Shown piece after piece: positions 34,867-43,143 of a stretch of 44,749 bases of DNA. How positions within the stretch are numbered: position 1 is the first letter of the stretch; every line of letters starts with the position of its first letter. Under the pieces are notes generated by a model. The model was not told the origin of the DNA and searched no databases. It was given only the letters and a program-made list of their open reading frames with translations. Made by a program: the position numbers and the translations under genes. The DNA is taken from NCBI GenBank assembly GCA_002299425.1, contig DBNW01000036.1, positions 1 to 44,749 of the forward strand, given 5' to 3'. Source of the stretch: Methylococcaceae bacterium UBA662 (lineage in GTDB: Bacteria > Pseudomonadota > Gammaproteobacteria > Methylococcales > Methylomonadaceae).

Positions 34867-36123
34867 GTGGACATCAAAGACACCATGCGCCAGCTTGGCC
34901 AGCAGGCCAAACGGGCCGCTACCGTCCTAAGCAAGGCCGAATCTGGCCAAAAAAACGCCGCCCTATTGGCCATTGCCACAACAATCGGCCAACGTGCCGG
35001 GCAATTAACCGAAGAAAATGAAAAAGACCTGCAAGCCGGGCAACAAAACGGCTTGGATGCCGCCTCCTTAGACCGTTTGACGTTGAACCCGAAAGCCATC
35101 AGTGCCTTGATCGAGGGGCTTCAACAAGTTGCCGCCTTGCCCGACCCGGTCGGCGAGATCACCGGCCTAAGCTACCGTCCGTCCGGCATACAAGTCGGGC
35201 AAATGCGGGTGCCGCTGGGCGTGATCGGCATCATTTACGAATCGCGCCCGAATGTCACCGTGGACGCGGCGGCCTTGTGCTTAAAATCCGGCAATGCCTG
35301 CATTTTGCGCGGCGGCTCCGAAGCCATCCATTCTAACCGGGCGATCGCCGCCTGCATCACCGAGGGCCTTGAGGCAGCGGGGCTGCCGGCCGCTGCGGTG
35401 CAAATCGTCGCCACCGCCGACCGCGCCGCCGTCGGTGAACTCATCACGATGAAAGACTGTGTCGATGTCATCGTGCCGCGTGGCGGCAAAAGCCTGATCG
35501 AACGCATCAGCCGCGAAGCCACTATCCCGGTCATCAAGCACTTAGACGGCATCTGCCATGTCTACATCGACGACCAGGCCGATTTCGACAAGGCCATCGC
35601 CATCGCCGTCAACGCCAAAACCCAGCGTTACGGCGTCTGCAACGCCATGGAAACCCTGCTGGTGGCCGAGGCGATTGCGCCGAAGGTATTGCCGGAATTG
35701 GCACGGCAATATCGGGCTAAGGGCGTTGCATTGCGCGGCTGCGGCAAGACTTGCTCGTTCATCCCCGACTGCCAGCGCGCCACGGAAGAAGATTGGCATA
35801 CCGAATACCTAGCACCCATTTTGTCGATACGGATTGTTGATGGCTTAGACCAGGCCATCGCCCACATTGGCCAGTACAGCTCCGCCCATACCGAGGCCAT
35901 CGTCACCGAAAACTACAGCCGGGCGCGGCGGTTTTTGCGCGAAGTCGATTCCAGCTCGGTGCTGGTGAACGCCTCCACCCGCTTCGCCGACGGCTTTGAA
36001 TACGGCCTGGGCGCGGAAATCGGCATCTCGACCGACAAGCTGCACGCCCGCGGCCCGGTCGGCTTACAGGGCCTGACTTCGCTGAAATTCATCGTCCTAG
36101 GCGACGGCCATATTCGCCTATAA
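34867..36123 (+). CDS. proA: Gamma-glutamyl phosphate reductase
   Basis: A 418-residue NADPH enzyme making glutamate-5-semialdehyde in proline synthesis (E. coli 417). Seen: PLGVIGIIYESRPNVTVDAA, SGNACILRGGSEA, DVIVPRGGKSLI, PVIKHLDGICHVYID, the catalytic-Cys motif YGVCNAMETLLV, STRFADGFEYGLGAEIGISTDKLHARGPVGLQGLTS. The GTG at 34867 gives the family length; ATG at 34885 would trim six residues and is also possible. The stop shares one base with the nadD start, so proA-nadD-rsfS form an operon as in Pseudomonas. proB is not here. Confidence 0.96.
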   Translation: MDIKDTMRQLGQQAKRAATVLSKAESGQKNAALLAIATTIGQRAGQLTEENEKDLQAGQQNGLDAASLDRLTLNPKAISALIEGLQQVAALPDPVGEITGLSYRPSGIQVGQMRVPLGVIGIIYESRPNVTVDAAALCLKSGNACILRGGSEAIHSNRAIAACITEGLEAAGLPAAAVQIVATADRAAVGELITMKDCVDVIVPRGGKSLIERISREATIPVIKHLDGICHVYIDDQADFDKAIAIAVNAKTQRYGVCNAMETLLVAEAIAPKVLPELARQYRAKGVALRGCGKTCSFIPDCQRATEEDWHTEYLAPILSIRIVDGLDQAIAHIGQYSSAHTEAIVTENYSRARRFLREVDSSSVLVNASTRFADGFEYGLGAEIGISTDKLHARGPVGLQGLTSLKFIVLGDGHIRL

Positions 36124-36743
36124 TGATCGGCGTTTATGGCGGCACCTTTGACCCCGTCCACTACGGGCATTTGCGTACCGCACTGGAAGTCAAGGAAGCC
36201 TTCGGCTTGGAAGCAGTGCATTTGCTGCCATGCGGGCAACCGCCGCACCGCAGCCAGCCGATAGCCCCAGGCTGGATGAGGGCACACATGCTCCGTTTGG
36301 GCGTTGGCACGCACAGCGGCTTGTTGGTTGATACCCGCGAACTGGACAGGCCGGGGCCATCGTACACGGTCGATACCCTGCAATCCCTGCGCCAGGATTT
36401 TCCCGATGACAGCGTGTTGCTGTTCATTGGTGCCGATGCGTTCAATCAGTTATGCCGTTGGCATCACTGGCGACGGCTGTTTGATTTTGCCCATTTGGTG
36501 GTGATGACTCGGCCAGGGGTTACCCGGCAACCGTTGGCGGAATTTTTTCAGTCCCGGTTGGCCGATGCTTCCACACGCTTGGCGCAAAGCCAAAACGGAA
36601 CATTGCACTTCCACGCCGTCACCCAACTGGACATTTCCGCCACCGCCATTCGGGCGTTATTCGCCAAACACCGCGATCCGGGCTTTTTATTACCGGACGC
36701 CGTCATTGATTTTATCCGTAGCCACCGGCTTTACGGCCCATAA
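36123..36743 (+). CDS. nadD: Nicotinate-nucleotide adenylyltransferase
   Basis: A 206-residue adenylyltransferase converting nicotinate mononucleotide and ATP to deamido-NAD in NAD synthesis. Seen: GVYGGTFDPVHYGHLRTALE with the HxGH motif as HYGH, LLPCGQPPHR, FIGADAFNQLCRWH and the late motif LDISATAIRALFAKH (ISxTxxR). Length is near E. coli NadD (213). The first base of its ATG is the last base of the proA stop. rsfS follows 15 nt downstream. Confidence 0.96.
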   Translation: MIGVYGGTFDPVHYGHLRTALEVKEAFGLEAVHLLPCGQPPHRSQPIAPGWMRAHMLRLGVGTHSGLLVDTRELDRPGPSYTVDTLQSLRQDFPDDSVLLFIGADAFNQLCRWHHWRRLFDFAHLVVMTRPGVTRQPLAEFFQSRLADASTRLAQSQNGTLHFHAVTQLDISATAIRALFAKHRDPGFLLPDAVIDFIRSHRLYGP

Positions 36744-36758
36744 ATGAAAGGGAGACAC

Positions 36759-37112
36759 ATGCAAGCAGAAGCAGCACTAAAAATCGTCCGGGACGTATTG
36801 GACGAACGCAAAGGCCAGTTCATCACCACGTTGGATGTCAGGGACAAGACCAGCTTCACCGATTACATGGTGCTGGTCACCGGCACTTCCACCCGTCATA
36901 TCCAATCGTTGTGTGACCATGTTGTGGCAAAACTGGCCGAACACGGCGTCACGCCGCTAGGCTTAGAAGGCGGTATGAATGCCGACTGGGTGCTGCTGGA
37001 CTTAGGCGATGTCATCGTCCATGCCATGACCGCCCAGGCTAGGGCACTGTACCAGTTGGAAAAATTATGGTCGATAGAACCGAATACCCGCCAGGAAGCG
37101 ACACCCGGTTAA
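36759..37112 (+). CDS. rsfS: Ribosomal silencing factor RsfS
   Basis: A 117-residue Iojap-family protein that binds ribosomal protein uL14 on the 50S subunit and blocks subunit joining when nutrients fall. Seen: ALKIVRDVLDERKGQFITTLDVRD, FTDYMVLVTGTSTRHIQSLCDHVV, GLEGGMNADWVLLDLGDVIVHAM and REYY-like end ALYQLEKLW. The start at 36759 has GGGAG 6 nt upstream; an ATG 15 nt earlier at 36744 lies against the nadD stop and is less likely. It is the last gene of the operon, followed by the strong terminator at 37291. Confidence 0.95.
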   Translation: MQAEAALKIVRDVLDERKGQFITTLDVRDKTSFTDYMVLVTGTSTRHIQSLCDHVVAKLAEHGVTPLGLEGGMNADWVLLDLGDVIVHAMTAQARALYQLEKLWSIEPNTRQEATPG

Positions 37113-37290
37113 GCCCGTACTAGGTTTGATGCTCACCGCCGCGTGGCCAACGCTCACGCCGCACCTGCGACCGTTTGCCACGCGGCAAAATGCCACATTT
37201 TCAATGCCCTACCCAGCCGTTATGATAAGCCCGACTCTTGAAATGCGCTCCCTTCTTAAGGAATTTAAGAGTTTTATTATCCTTCTCTCC

Positions 37291-37318
37291 AGCGGCCTTA
37301 AAACGGCCGCTTTTTTTT
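37291..37318 (+). terminator. Strong intrinsic terminator after rsfS
   Basis: AGCGGCC (37291-37297) pairs with GGCCGCT (37305-37311) around TTAAAAC, followed directly by eight T. It ends the proA-nadD-rsfS transcript. A weaker hairpin, ACTCTT (37234-37239) with AAGAGT (37267-37272), precedes it. The convergent acr3 gene ends at 37344. Confidence 0.9.
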
Positions 37319-37343
37319 GCCCGGCGGCAACAGCCAGTCTCTC

Positions 37344-38510
37344 TTACTGCCTGAACCAGCCTTGTGTGCGCTGGCAAAAGCCCACCAACGCCAGCATCAA
37401 CGGCACTTCAATCAACACCCCGACCACGGTGGCCAAGGCCGCCCCGGAAGACAAGCCGAACAACATCACCGCCGTGGCAATAGCCACTTCAAAATGATTG
37501 GACGCACCGATTAATGCCGACGGTGCCGCATTTTCGTAGCGAAATCCCCACTGTTTCGCTGCCCAATAAGTAAGCGCAAAAATCAACACGGTTTGCAGCG
37601 CCAGCGGTATCGCAATCCATACTATCGTCAATGGATTGGCAATAATCACGTCACCCTTAAACGAAAACAACAACACCAAGGTCAGCAACAAGGCGGCAAT
37701 CGTCACCGGGGTCAGCCAGTGCAAAAACCGTTGCTCGAACCAATCCAACCCCTTATGGGCGATAAGCCATCGGCGTGAAAAATAGCCCGCCAGCAACGGC
37801 AGTGCGACATAAATGCCAATCGACAGCAATAAGGCTTGCCAGGGCACCGGCAACTGGCCGACGCCGAGCAAAAAACCGCCAATCAAGCCGTACAAAAACA
37901 ACATCACTAGAGAATTGACCGCGACCATCACCAGGGTATGGCCCGCATCGCCTTTAGCCAAAGAACCCCAGACCAATACCATGGCCGTACACGGTGCTAC
38001 ACCCAGCAAAATGCAGCCGGCCAGATAACTGCGCCATAACGGGATTTCCAGCATTTTTACTCCTTCGTGCAGGACTACCGTACCGGAACCGTAATCACTG
38101 CCGACCGGCAAGTCCAAACCGAACGGCATTTTCACTAAATCCGTGGCATCGGTCCCGATGAATTGCCGGAACAGCAAACCTAAAAAAACATAGGCAATGG
38201 CGTACATGGTGAACGGCTTGATGGCCCAGTTAACCACCAGCGTCAAGGCCACCGGTTTAACGCTTCTACCCGCCTTCACGACTTCGGCAAAATCAATTTT
38301 CACCATGATCGGGTACATCATGAAAAACAGGCAGACGGCGATCGGCACCGATACCACCGGGGCACCATTGACTTCAAGGCTCATGCTATCGAGCGTCTTG
38401 GCAAATTCTGGCGCATAAGCACCGAGCACAATACCGCCGACGATACACAGGGCCACCCATAAGCTCAGGTAGTGTTCAAAAAAGCCCATACCCCGTTTGT
38501 TTTCAGTCAT
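37344..38510 (-). CDS. ACR3-family arsenite efflux transporter
   Basis: A 388-residue polytopic membrane protein (about ten helices) exporting arsenite. Diagnostic: the conserved Cys in GVAPCTAMVLVW on helix 4 and the Glu in GVLIEVPLML on helix 9; FMMYPIMVKIDF is also typical. The length fits bacterial Acr3. The ATG at 38510 follows a G-rich site and overlaps the arsC stop by 8 nt, so it is translated with arsC. It is the last gene of arsR-arsC-acr3. An earlier ATG at 38528 would add six residues and is less likely. Confidence 0.95.
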   Translation of the reverse strand: MTENKRGMGFFEHYLSLWVALCIVGGIVLGAYAPEFAKTLDSMSLEVNGAPVVSVPIAVCLFFMMYPIMVKIDFAEVVKAGRSVKPVALTLVVNWAIKPFTMYAIAYVFLGLLFRQFIGTDATDLVKMPFGLDLPVGSDYGSGTVVLHEGVKMLEIPLWRSYLAGCILLGVAPCTAMVLVWGSLAKGDAGHTLVMVAVNSLVMLFLYGLIGGFLLGVGQLPVPWQALLLSIGIYVALPLLAGYFSRRWLIAHKGLDWFEQRFLHWLTPVTIAALLLTLVLLFSFKGDVIIANPLTIVWIAIPLALQTVLIFALTYWAAKQWGFRYENAAPSALIGASNHFEVAIATAVMLFGLSSGAALATVVGVLIEVPLMLALVGFCQRTQGWFRQ

Positions 38511-39003
38511 GCCGCCCCCCGTTGTCAACGGTCAATGCGCCAATCGCGTTAAGTTCGGCGGCCAGTTGCGCCGGTGTCAGGGTTGCCCAAGGCAAGGCCA
38601 GCATTTGGCTGACGCGCCGTTTAAGAATGGCAAAAGTTTGTTCAAACGCGGCGCTTTTTACAGCATCCGAACCCTCGACATGGCTTGGGTCTGCCACCCC
38701 CCAATGGCCACGAATGGCGTGGCCCAGATAAACGGGGCAGGTTTCGCCGCCAGCACGGTCACAAACCGTAATAACAACATCAATCGCTTGGCTGGTAAAT
38801 TCATCCCACGACTGGCTGCGGTACCCGTCCGTTGGCAAGCCGTGGCGCTTTAGTGTGGCCAGGGCATCCGCATTAATTTTTCCAAGTGGCTGGCTACCCG
38901 CTGAAAACGCGTTAACGCGGCCCTCGCCTAAGTGCTTGAACAAGGCCTCGGCCAAAATGCTCCGGCACGAATTGCCGGTGCAGACTACCAAAATGTTTAG
39001 CAT
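38503..39003 (-). CDS. arsC: Arsenate reductase, low-molecular-weight phosphatase type
   Basis: A 166-residue ArsC of the thioredoxin-linked LMW phosphatase family, reducing arsenate to arsenite. Seen: the P-loop VCTGNSCRSILAEAL with nucleophile Cys8, and the redox pair Cys81 and Cys89 in TVCDRAGGETCPVYLG, which match the Cys10/82/89 relay of Staphylococcus ArsC. It carries ~25 extra C-terminal residues (LTPAQLAAELNAIGALTVDNG), also common in proteobacterial copies. It makes the substrate for the Acr3 pump encoded just downstream. A palindromic operator candidate sits 18 nt upstream. Confidence 0.95.
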   Translation of the reverse strand: MLNILVVCTGNSCRSILAEALFKHLGEGRVNAFSAGSQPLGKINADALATLKRHGLPTDGYRSQSWDEFTSQAIDVVITVCDRAGGETCPVYLGHAIRGHWGVADPSHVEGSDAVKSAAFEQTFAILKRRVSQMLALPWATLTPAQLAAELNAIGALTVDNGGRHD

Positions 39004-39020
39004 TTAATGCTCCTAATTTG

Positions 39021-39042
39021 AATATACGGATTAGCGCATATT
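39021..39042 (-). promoter_or_regulatory. Candidate ArsR operator upstream of arsC
   Basis: AATATACG (39021-39028) and CGCATATT (39035-39042) form an AT-rich inverted repeat with one mismatch and a 6-nt centre. It lies in the 85-nt gap between arsR and arsC, not before arsR, suggesting arsC-acr3 have their own ArsR-controlled promoter. Confidence 0.5.
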
Positions 39043-39088
39043 TTAGTCAAAAAAACTGCCGCCGCCAATCCCCCAACCGCCCGTCTGT

Positions 39089-39442
39089 CTAACGACAAGC
39101 AGCCGTCAGTCCCGGTCTGCCGCTAAAAGCTCGCAAACGGGCCAAGTCGGCTTGATGACTTGTGTCATAAACCGCTTGCTCTGCCGCCAAATCCAACATC
39201 TCCTTTACCCAGGCTGGCAACTCCGGGTTGATTTGATAATACACCCATTGCCCTTCCCGGCTGTCTTGCAACAAACCGGTTTGCCGAAGCTGAGCTAAAT
39301 GCCGGGAAATTTTCGGCTGCAAAACAGCCAACGCTTGAGTCAGCTCGCAAACACACAGCCTGCCCTGCCTATGCAGCAAGACCAGGCAACGCAGACGGGT
39401 TTCATCGGAAAAGCATTTGAATACTTGGCAAGCAGTCAACAT
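39089..39442 (-). CDS. arsR: ArsR-family arsenite-responsive repressor
   Basis: A 117-residue winged-helix repressor. The arsenite-binding motif RLCVCELTQAL has Cys30 and Cys32 at the start of helix 3, as in E. coli ArsR (CVC). The DNA-recognition helix region LQPKISRHLAQLRQTGLLQDSREGQWVYYQ follows. Without arsenite it would repress the operon; binding releases it. The gene is the first of the ars run and lies 63 nt after the ispG stop, on the same strand. The closing Cys near the C-terminus (AACR) is an additional possible ligand, unproven. Confidence 0.95.
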   Translation of the reverse strand: MLTACQVFKCFSDETRLRCLVLLHRQGRLCVCELTQALAVLQPKISRHLAQLRQTGLLQDSREGQWVYYQINPELPAWVKEMLDLAAEQAVYDTSHQADLARLRAFSGRPGLTAACR

Positions 39443-39505
39443 GAGTCAGGCAATGCGTAAACCGGGTTGGGCAACCTTAACCATCACGGTTCTAAAAAAA
39501 CGCAT

Positions 39506-40723
39506 TTAAGCCTTTGCTGAGTAATGGCTTTTAATATACCGCTCGACGATTTCCTGAAATTCCTCGGCGATACGATCGCCTTTTAAGGTCACGGTTTTCA
39601 CGCCGTCCTCGTACACCGGCGCCACCGGCGATTCGCCGGTGCCGGGCAGGCTGATGCCGATGTTGGCGCTCTTGCTCTCGCCGGGGCCGTTGACCACGCA
39701 GCCCATCACGGCAACTTCCATCGCCTCCACGCCCGGGTATTGGCTGCGCCAAACCGGCATTTGGTCACGCAGATAGCGTTGGATGTCTTGCGCTAAGTGC
39801 TGGAAGTAATCGCTGGTGGTGCGCCCGCAACCGGGGCAAGAAATCACCATCGGCGTAAACGACCGGAAGCCCATCGTTTGCAAAATTTCTTGGGCGACAA
39901 TGACTTCCTGTGTGCGCGACGAACCCGGTTCGGGTGTCAGGGAAATGCGGATGGTGTCGCCGATGCCTTGCTGCATCAACACCGACAACGCTGCCGCTGA
40001 GGAAACAATGCCCTTGCTGCCCATGCCGGCCTCGGTCAAGCCTAAATGCAGGACATAATCGCAACGGCTGGACAAGTCTTGATAAATCTCGATCAGATCC
40101 TGCACGTTGCTGATTTTGCAGGACAGCACAATTTTGTCTCGGCTCAGACCCAATGCCTCCGCTGTCGCTGCGCTTTCCAAGGCAGACACGATGATTGCCT
40201 CGCGGGTTACGGCCGCTAACGGTTTAGGCTCCTTCAAGGCACGATTTTCATCCAGCAACCGGGTCAACACCGCCTGATCCAAGCTGCCGCCGTTAACGCC
40301 GATGCGTACCGGTTTGTTGTAGAGGCAGGCAAACTCAATCATTTGCTGGAACTGCGGGTCACGGTTTTTGCCACGGCCGACATTGCCGGGGTTGATGCGG
40401 TATTTGGCCAAAGCCTGGGCGCAATCGGGGTATTTTTCCAACAATTTATGGCCGTTAAAATGGAAATCGCCAATCAGCGGTACCGCATAACCTTTGCCAT
40501 CCAATTGGTTGCGAATGTCGGCCACGGCGCGGGCCGCCGCTTCCGTATTGACGGTAATACGCACCAGTTCGGAACCGGCATCGGCCAGCTCAATAATTTG
40601 CTTGACCGTCGCAGCGGCATCGGCGGTGTCGGTGTTGGTCATGGATTGCACCACAATCGGCGCGCCGCCGCCCACTTTGACATGACCGACCAGCACTTGA
40701 TGGGTGATTTTTCTTAATTTCAT
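39506..40723 (-). CDS. ispG: 4-hydroxy-3-methylbut-2-en-1-yl diphosphate synthase (flavodoxin)
   Basis: A 405-residue [4Fe-4S] enzyme of the MEP isoprenoid pathway, converting MEcPP to HMBPP. Seen: GGGAPIVVQSMTNTDTADA at the N-terminus, INPGNVGRGKN, GVNGGSLD, LHLGLTEAGMGSKGIVSSA and the cluster-binding Cys in ISCPGCGRT plus the later GCVVNGPGESKSANIGISLPGTGE. The length is slightly above E. coli IspG (372). A probable -10 hexamer lies 41 nt upstream of the start. It is the only MEP-pathway gene in the window. Confidence 0.97.
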   Translation of the reverse strand: MKLRKITHQVLVGHVKVGGGAPIVVQSMTNTDTADAAATVKQIIELADAGSELVRITVNTEAAARAVADIRNQLDGKGYAVPLIGDFHFNGHKLLEKYPDCAQALAKYRINPGNVGRGKNRDPQFQQMIEFACLYNKPVRIGVNGGSLDQAVLTRLLDENRALKEPKPLAAVTREAIIVSALESAATAEALGLSRDKIVLSCKISNVQDLIEIYQDLSSRCDYVLHLGLTEAGMGSKGIVSSAAALSVLMQQGIGDTIRISLTPEPGSSRTQEVIVAQEILQTMGFRSFTPMVISCPGCGRTTSDYFQHLAQDIQRYLRDQMPVWRSQYPGVEAMEVAVMGCVVNGPGESKSANIGISLPGTGESPVAPVYEDGVKTVTLKGDRIAEEFQEIVERYIKSHYSAKA

Positions 40724-40763
40724 GGGGTTATCCTAAATCGTTCGCAATGAATGATGGCTGAAA

Positions 40764-40769
40764 ATTATA
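40764..40769 (-). promoter_or_regulatory. Candidate -10 element of ispG
   Basis: TATAAT reads perfectly on the minus strand (40769 to 40764), about 41 nt before the ispG ATG. No good -35 lies at the usual distance. It is in the 173-nt divergent gap with terD. Confidence 0.4.
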
Positions 40770-40896
40770 CGCCATCCGACAGCTTCCATAAGCCTAAATT
40801 TTCTGTCAACAGTCGCCAAGCCGACCGTTAACCGTTATCATTTGCGGTCAGGCTGCAGCCTGTTTTATCCCACACAACAACCGTAAGGAGATTCTC

Positions 40897-41472
40897 ATGT
40901 CAATTTCACTGACTAAGGGCGGTAACGTCAATTTAAGCAAAGAAGCCCCGGGCTTGAATAAAATCGCCGTAGGTCTCGGCTGGGATGCCCGTTCTACTGA
41001 TGGTGCGGCGTTTGATTTGGACACCAGTGCTTTTTTGGTGAAACTGGACGGCAAGGTCCGCAGCGACGCTGATTTTTGCTTTTTCAACAATAAAGTGGTT
41101 GCCGATGGTGCCGTCCAACACCAAGGTGATAACACCACCGGCGAAGGCACCGGCGACGACGAAGTTATTAAAGTTGAACTGAGCAAAATTCCCACCGATT
41201 TAGACAAAGTTGTCTTTACCGTCACCATTTACGACGCCGAAACGCGCAAACAAAATTTTGGCCAAGTCAGTCATGCCTTTATCCGCATCGTCAACGACGA
41301 AAATGGCCAAGAAGTGGCCCGCTACGACTTAAGCGAAGACGCCTCCGTTGAAACCGCGATGATTTTCGGAGAAATTTACCGGGTCGGTGCGGAATGGAAA
41401 TTTAAGGCTGTAGGGCAAGGTTTCGCCGGCGGTTTAGGCGCTTTGGCGAAAAATTTTGGTGTCAACATCTAA
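40897..41472 (+). CDS. terD: TerD-family tellurium-resistance/stress protein
   Basis: A 191-residue TerD-domain protein (E. coli TerD 192). Seen: ISLTKGGNVNLSKE, the motif LNKIAVGLGWDAR, DLDTSAFLV, the Ca2+-binding segment GDNTTGEGTGDDEVIKVEL and RYDLSEDASVETAMIFGEIYR. TerD proteins are calcium-binding, membrane-associated stress proteins of tellurite resistance and phage or colicin tolerance. AAGGAG lies 7 nt before the ATG. A TerE assignment cannot be excluded. It heads a three-gene operon with a second TerD paralogue 8 nt on. TerC and the rest of the usual operon are not in the window. Confidence 0.9.
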   Translation: MSISLTKGGNVNLSKEAPGLNKIAVGLGWDARSTDGAAFDLDTSAFLVKLDGKVRSDADFCFFNNKVVADGAVQHQGDNTTGEGTGDDEVIKVELSKIPTDLDKVVFTVTIYDAETRKQNFGQVSHAFIRIVNDENGQEVARYDLSEDASVETAMIFGEIYRVGAEWKFKAVGQGFAGGLGALAKNFGVNI

Positions 41473-41480
41473 GGTGCAAC

Positions 41481-42080
41481 ATGGCTATTAATTTAGAAAA
41501 AGGTCAAAAAATATCCCTGTCCAAAGAAGCCGGCGGCAGCCTCGATAAAATCGTTATGGGCTTGGGTTGGGATCAAAAAAAGTCCACCGGTGGTGGCGGG
41601 CTGTTAGGCGGTTTGTTTGGCGGCGGTGGCAGTGACGCCATCGACCTGGACGCTTCCTGCGTGCTGTTTGACGACAGCCATAAAATTATCGAAACCGTTT
41701 ATTTCGGTCATTTAAAAAGCAAAGACGGCAGCCTCACGCACACCGGCGACAACCGCACCGGCGCCGGCGACGGCGACGACGAGCAAATCATCGTCGAACT
41801 GAACAAAATACCGGCTTCGGTTAAATCCTTGGTGTTTACCGTCAGTTCCTACACCGGGCAAACCTTCAACTCGGTCGAGAACGCCTATTGCCGGATAGTC
41901 GATGCCAAAAACAATGCTGAAATTGCCCGTTACACACTCAGCGCCCAAGGCACACACACCGCGCAAATCATGGCCAAAGTCTACCGTCACGGCGGCGAGT
42001 GGAAAATGCATGCCATCGGCGCAAACGGCACCGGCCGCACCATCGAAAACCTGCTGCCGCAAATTCTTCCGCACCTCTAA
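41481..42080 (+). CDS. Second TerD-family protein (TerZ-like) with Gly-rich insertion
   Basis: A 199-residue TerD-domain paralogue. Seen: INLEKGQKISLSKEAGGSLDKIVMGLGWDQ, then a glycine-rich insertion (GGGGLLGGLFGGGGS, ~residues 36-50) before AIDLDASCVLFD, the Ca2+-binding segment GDNRTGAGDGDDEQIIVEL and AYCRIVDAKNNAEIARYTL. The insertion splits the usual loop between beta-strands and could mediate membrane contact or assembly. AAGGTG precedes the ATG, 8 nt after the first terD. The end, TGRTIENLLPQ, resembles TerZ-type members. Its function with the ATP-grasp neighbour is unknown. Confidence 0.9.
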   Translation: MAINLEKGQKISLSKEAGGSLDKIVMGLGWDQKKSTGGGGLLGGLFGGGGSDAIDLDASCVLFDDSHKIIETVYFGHLKSKDGSLTHTGDNRTGAGDGDDEQIIVELNKIPASVKSLVFTVSSYTGQTFNSVENAYCRIVDAKNNAEIARYTLSAQGTHTAQIMAKVYRHGGEWKMHAIGANGTGRTIENLLPQILPHL

Positions 42081-42085
42081 CCCTC

Positions 42086-43123
42086 ATGCGCGTTTGGTTC
42101 AACAAAACCTTCTCCACCATCAACGCAGTCTTTCAAAACCTTCGCCAGTCCGTTCCGGCTGGCGAGGTTACGCTTGTCTGTACCCATAACCACAACAATG
42201 CCACTGCGTTCTTAGCCGCTGACGAACACTATTTAGAACCCTCCGGGCTAGACAGCGAAGCCTATCTGGATTGGTGCCTGGATTTTTGCCGCGAGCAAAA
42301 CATTGATGTGTTCTGGCCGGGCAAGGCAGCTGCGTTAAGCACCCTGCGCCAAAAGCGCTTTAAAAACATTGGCGTTAAGGTGTTGTCAGTGGCCGACTAC
42401 CACACCTTAAGCCTGCTCGACAACAAGGCCGAATGCTACGCCACGCTGCCGCCGCATGTCGCACGGACTATGGAATTCATCGCCGTCGATAACCTGAGCG
42501 CTTTCGACCGCGCCGTGCTGGCCCTGTCCGATCGCCATGACAGCCTGTGCGTAAAACCTGCCGTCTCGGTCAATGGCCTAGGCTTTCGCATTCTCGACAC
42601 GAAACGCGACAGCATCACCCATTTATTGAAAGGCGTGGAATACCAAATCCCGCTGTCCGAACTGCGCTTAGGGCTGTTCAACACCTCCAAATTCGACACC
42701 TTGCTGGTGATGGAACACCTTAAAGGCCCGGAATGGAGCGTCGATTGCGCGGGTAAAAATGGCCAACTGTTAGGTGCCGTGCAACGCAAAAAATCCCCGC
42801 TACCCGGCCACGGCCAAGAAATTGACAACCACCCCGATATTGCAGGCATGACCGAACGCCTAACCGCGCATTTCAAACTCAACGGCATTTTCAACATTCA
42901 ATTCAAGGCAGGCCCGCACGGACCACGGCTGCTGGAAATAAACCCGCGCCCTTCCGGCGGCTTCGGCATGGCCTGTTTAGCGGGTGCGAATTTAGCCGGT
43001 ATGGCCTGGCGGGCGTTTAGAGACGAGCCGGTGGAAAAGCCTGTTATCCGCTATGGTTTGCAGGTGTCTGAAGTGAAACTGCCGGTAGTTTTGAGTGCCC
43101 CCCTAAACGGCTCACCCCCGTAG
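42086..43123 (+). CDS. ATP-grasp protein of the Ter module
   Basis: A 345-residue protein with an ATP-grasp fold. Seen: the N-domain ending GKAAALSTLRQK, SLLDNKAECYATLP, VKPAVSVNGLGFRILD (ATP-binding Lys), LLVMEHLKGPEWSVDCA (the E-x3-W lid typical of these enzymes), and the metal ligands in FKAGPHGPRLLEINPRPSGG. ATP-grasp proteins beside TerD genes belong to a predicted biosynthetic module of Ter systems, proposed to make a peptide- or nucleotide-like metabolite. The ATG at 42086 is 5 nt after the previous stop; the ribosome site is weak. It is convergent with jetD across 20 nt. The substrates are unknown. Confidence 0.87.
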   Translation: MRVWFNKTFSTINAVFQNLRQSVPAGEVTLVCTHNHNNATAFLAADEHYLEPSGLDSEAYLDWCLDFCREQNIDVFWPGKAAALSTLRQKRFKNIGVKVLSVADYHTLSLLDNKAECYATLPPHVARTMEFIAVDNLSAFDRAVLALSDRHDSLCVKPAVSVNGLGFRILDTKRDSITHLLKGVEYQIPLSELRLGLFNTSKFDTLLVMEHLKGPEWSVDCAGKNGQLLGAVQRKKSPLPGHGQEIDNHPDIAGMTERLTAHFKLNGIFNIQFKAGPHGPRLLEINPRPSGGFGMACLAGANLAGMAWRAFRDEPVEKPVIRYGLQVSEVKLPVVLSAPLNGSPP

Positions 43124-43143
43124 CTGCTATGCCCGTATCGCGC

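Noticed and set aside
37126..37497. Plus-strand open frame across the rsfS terminator
   Set aside because: It runs through a strong terminator and antisense to the acr3 end, with no recognisable motif.
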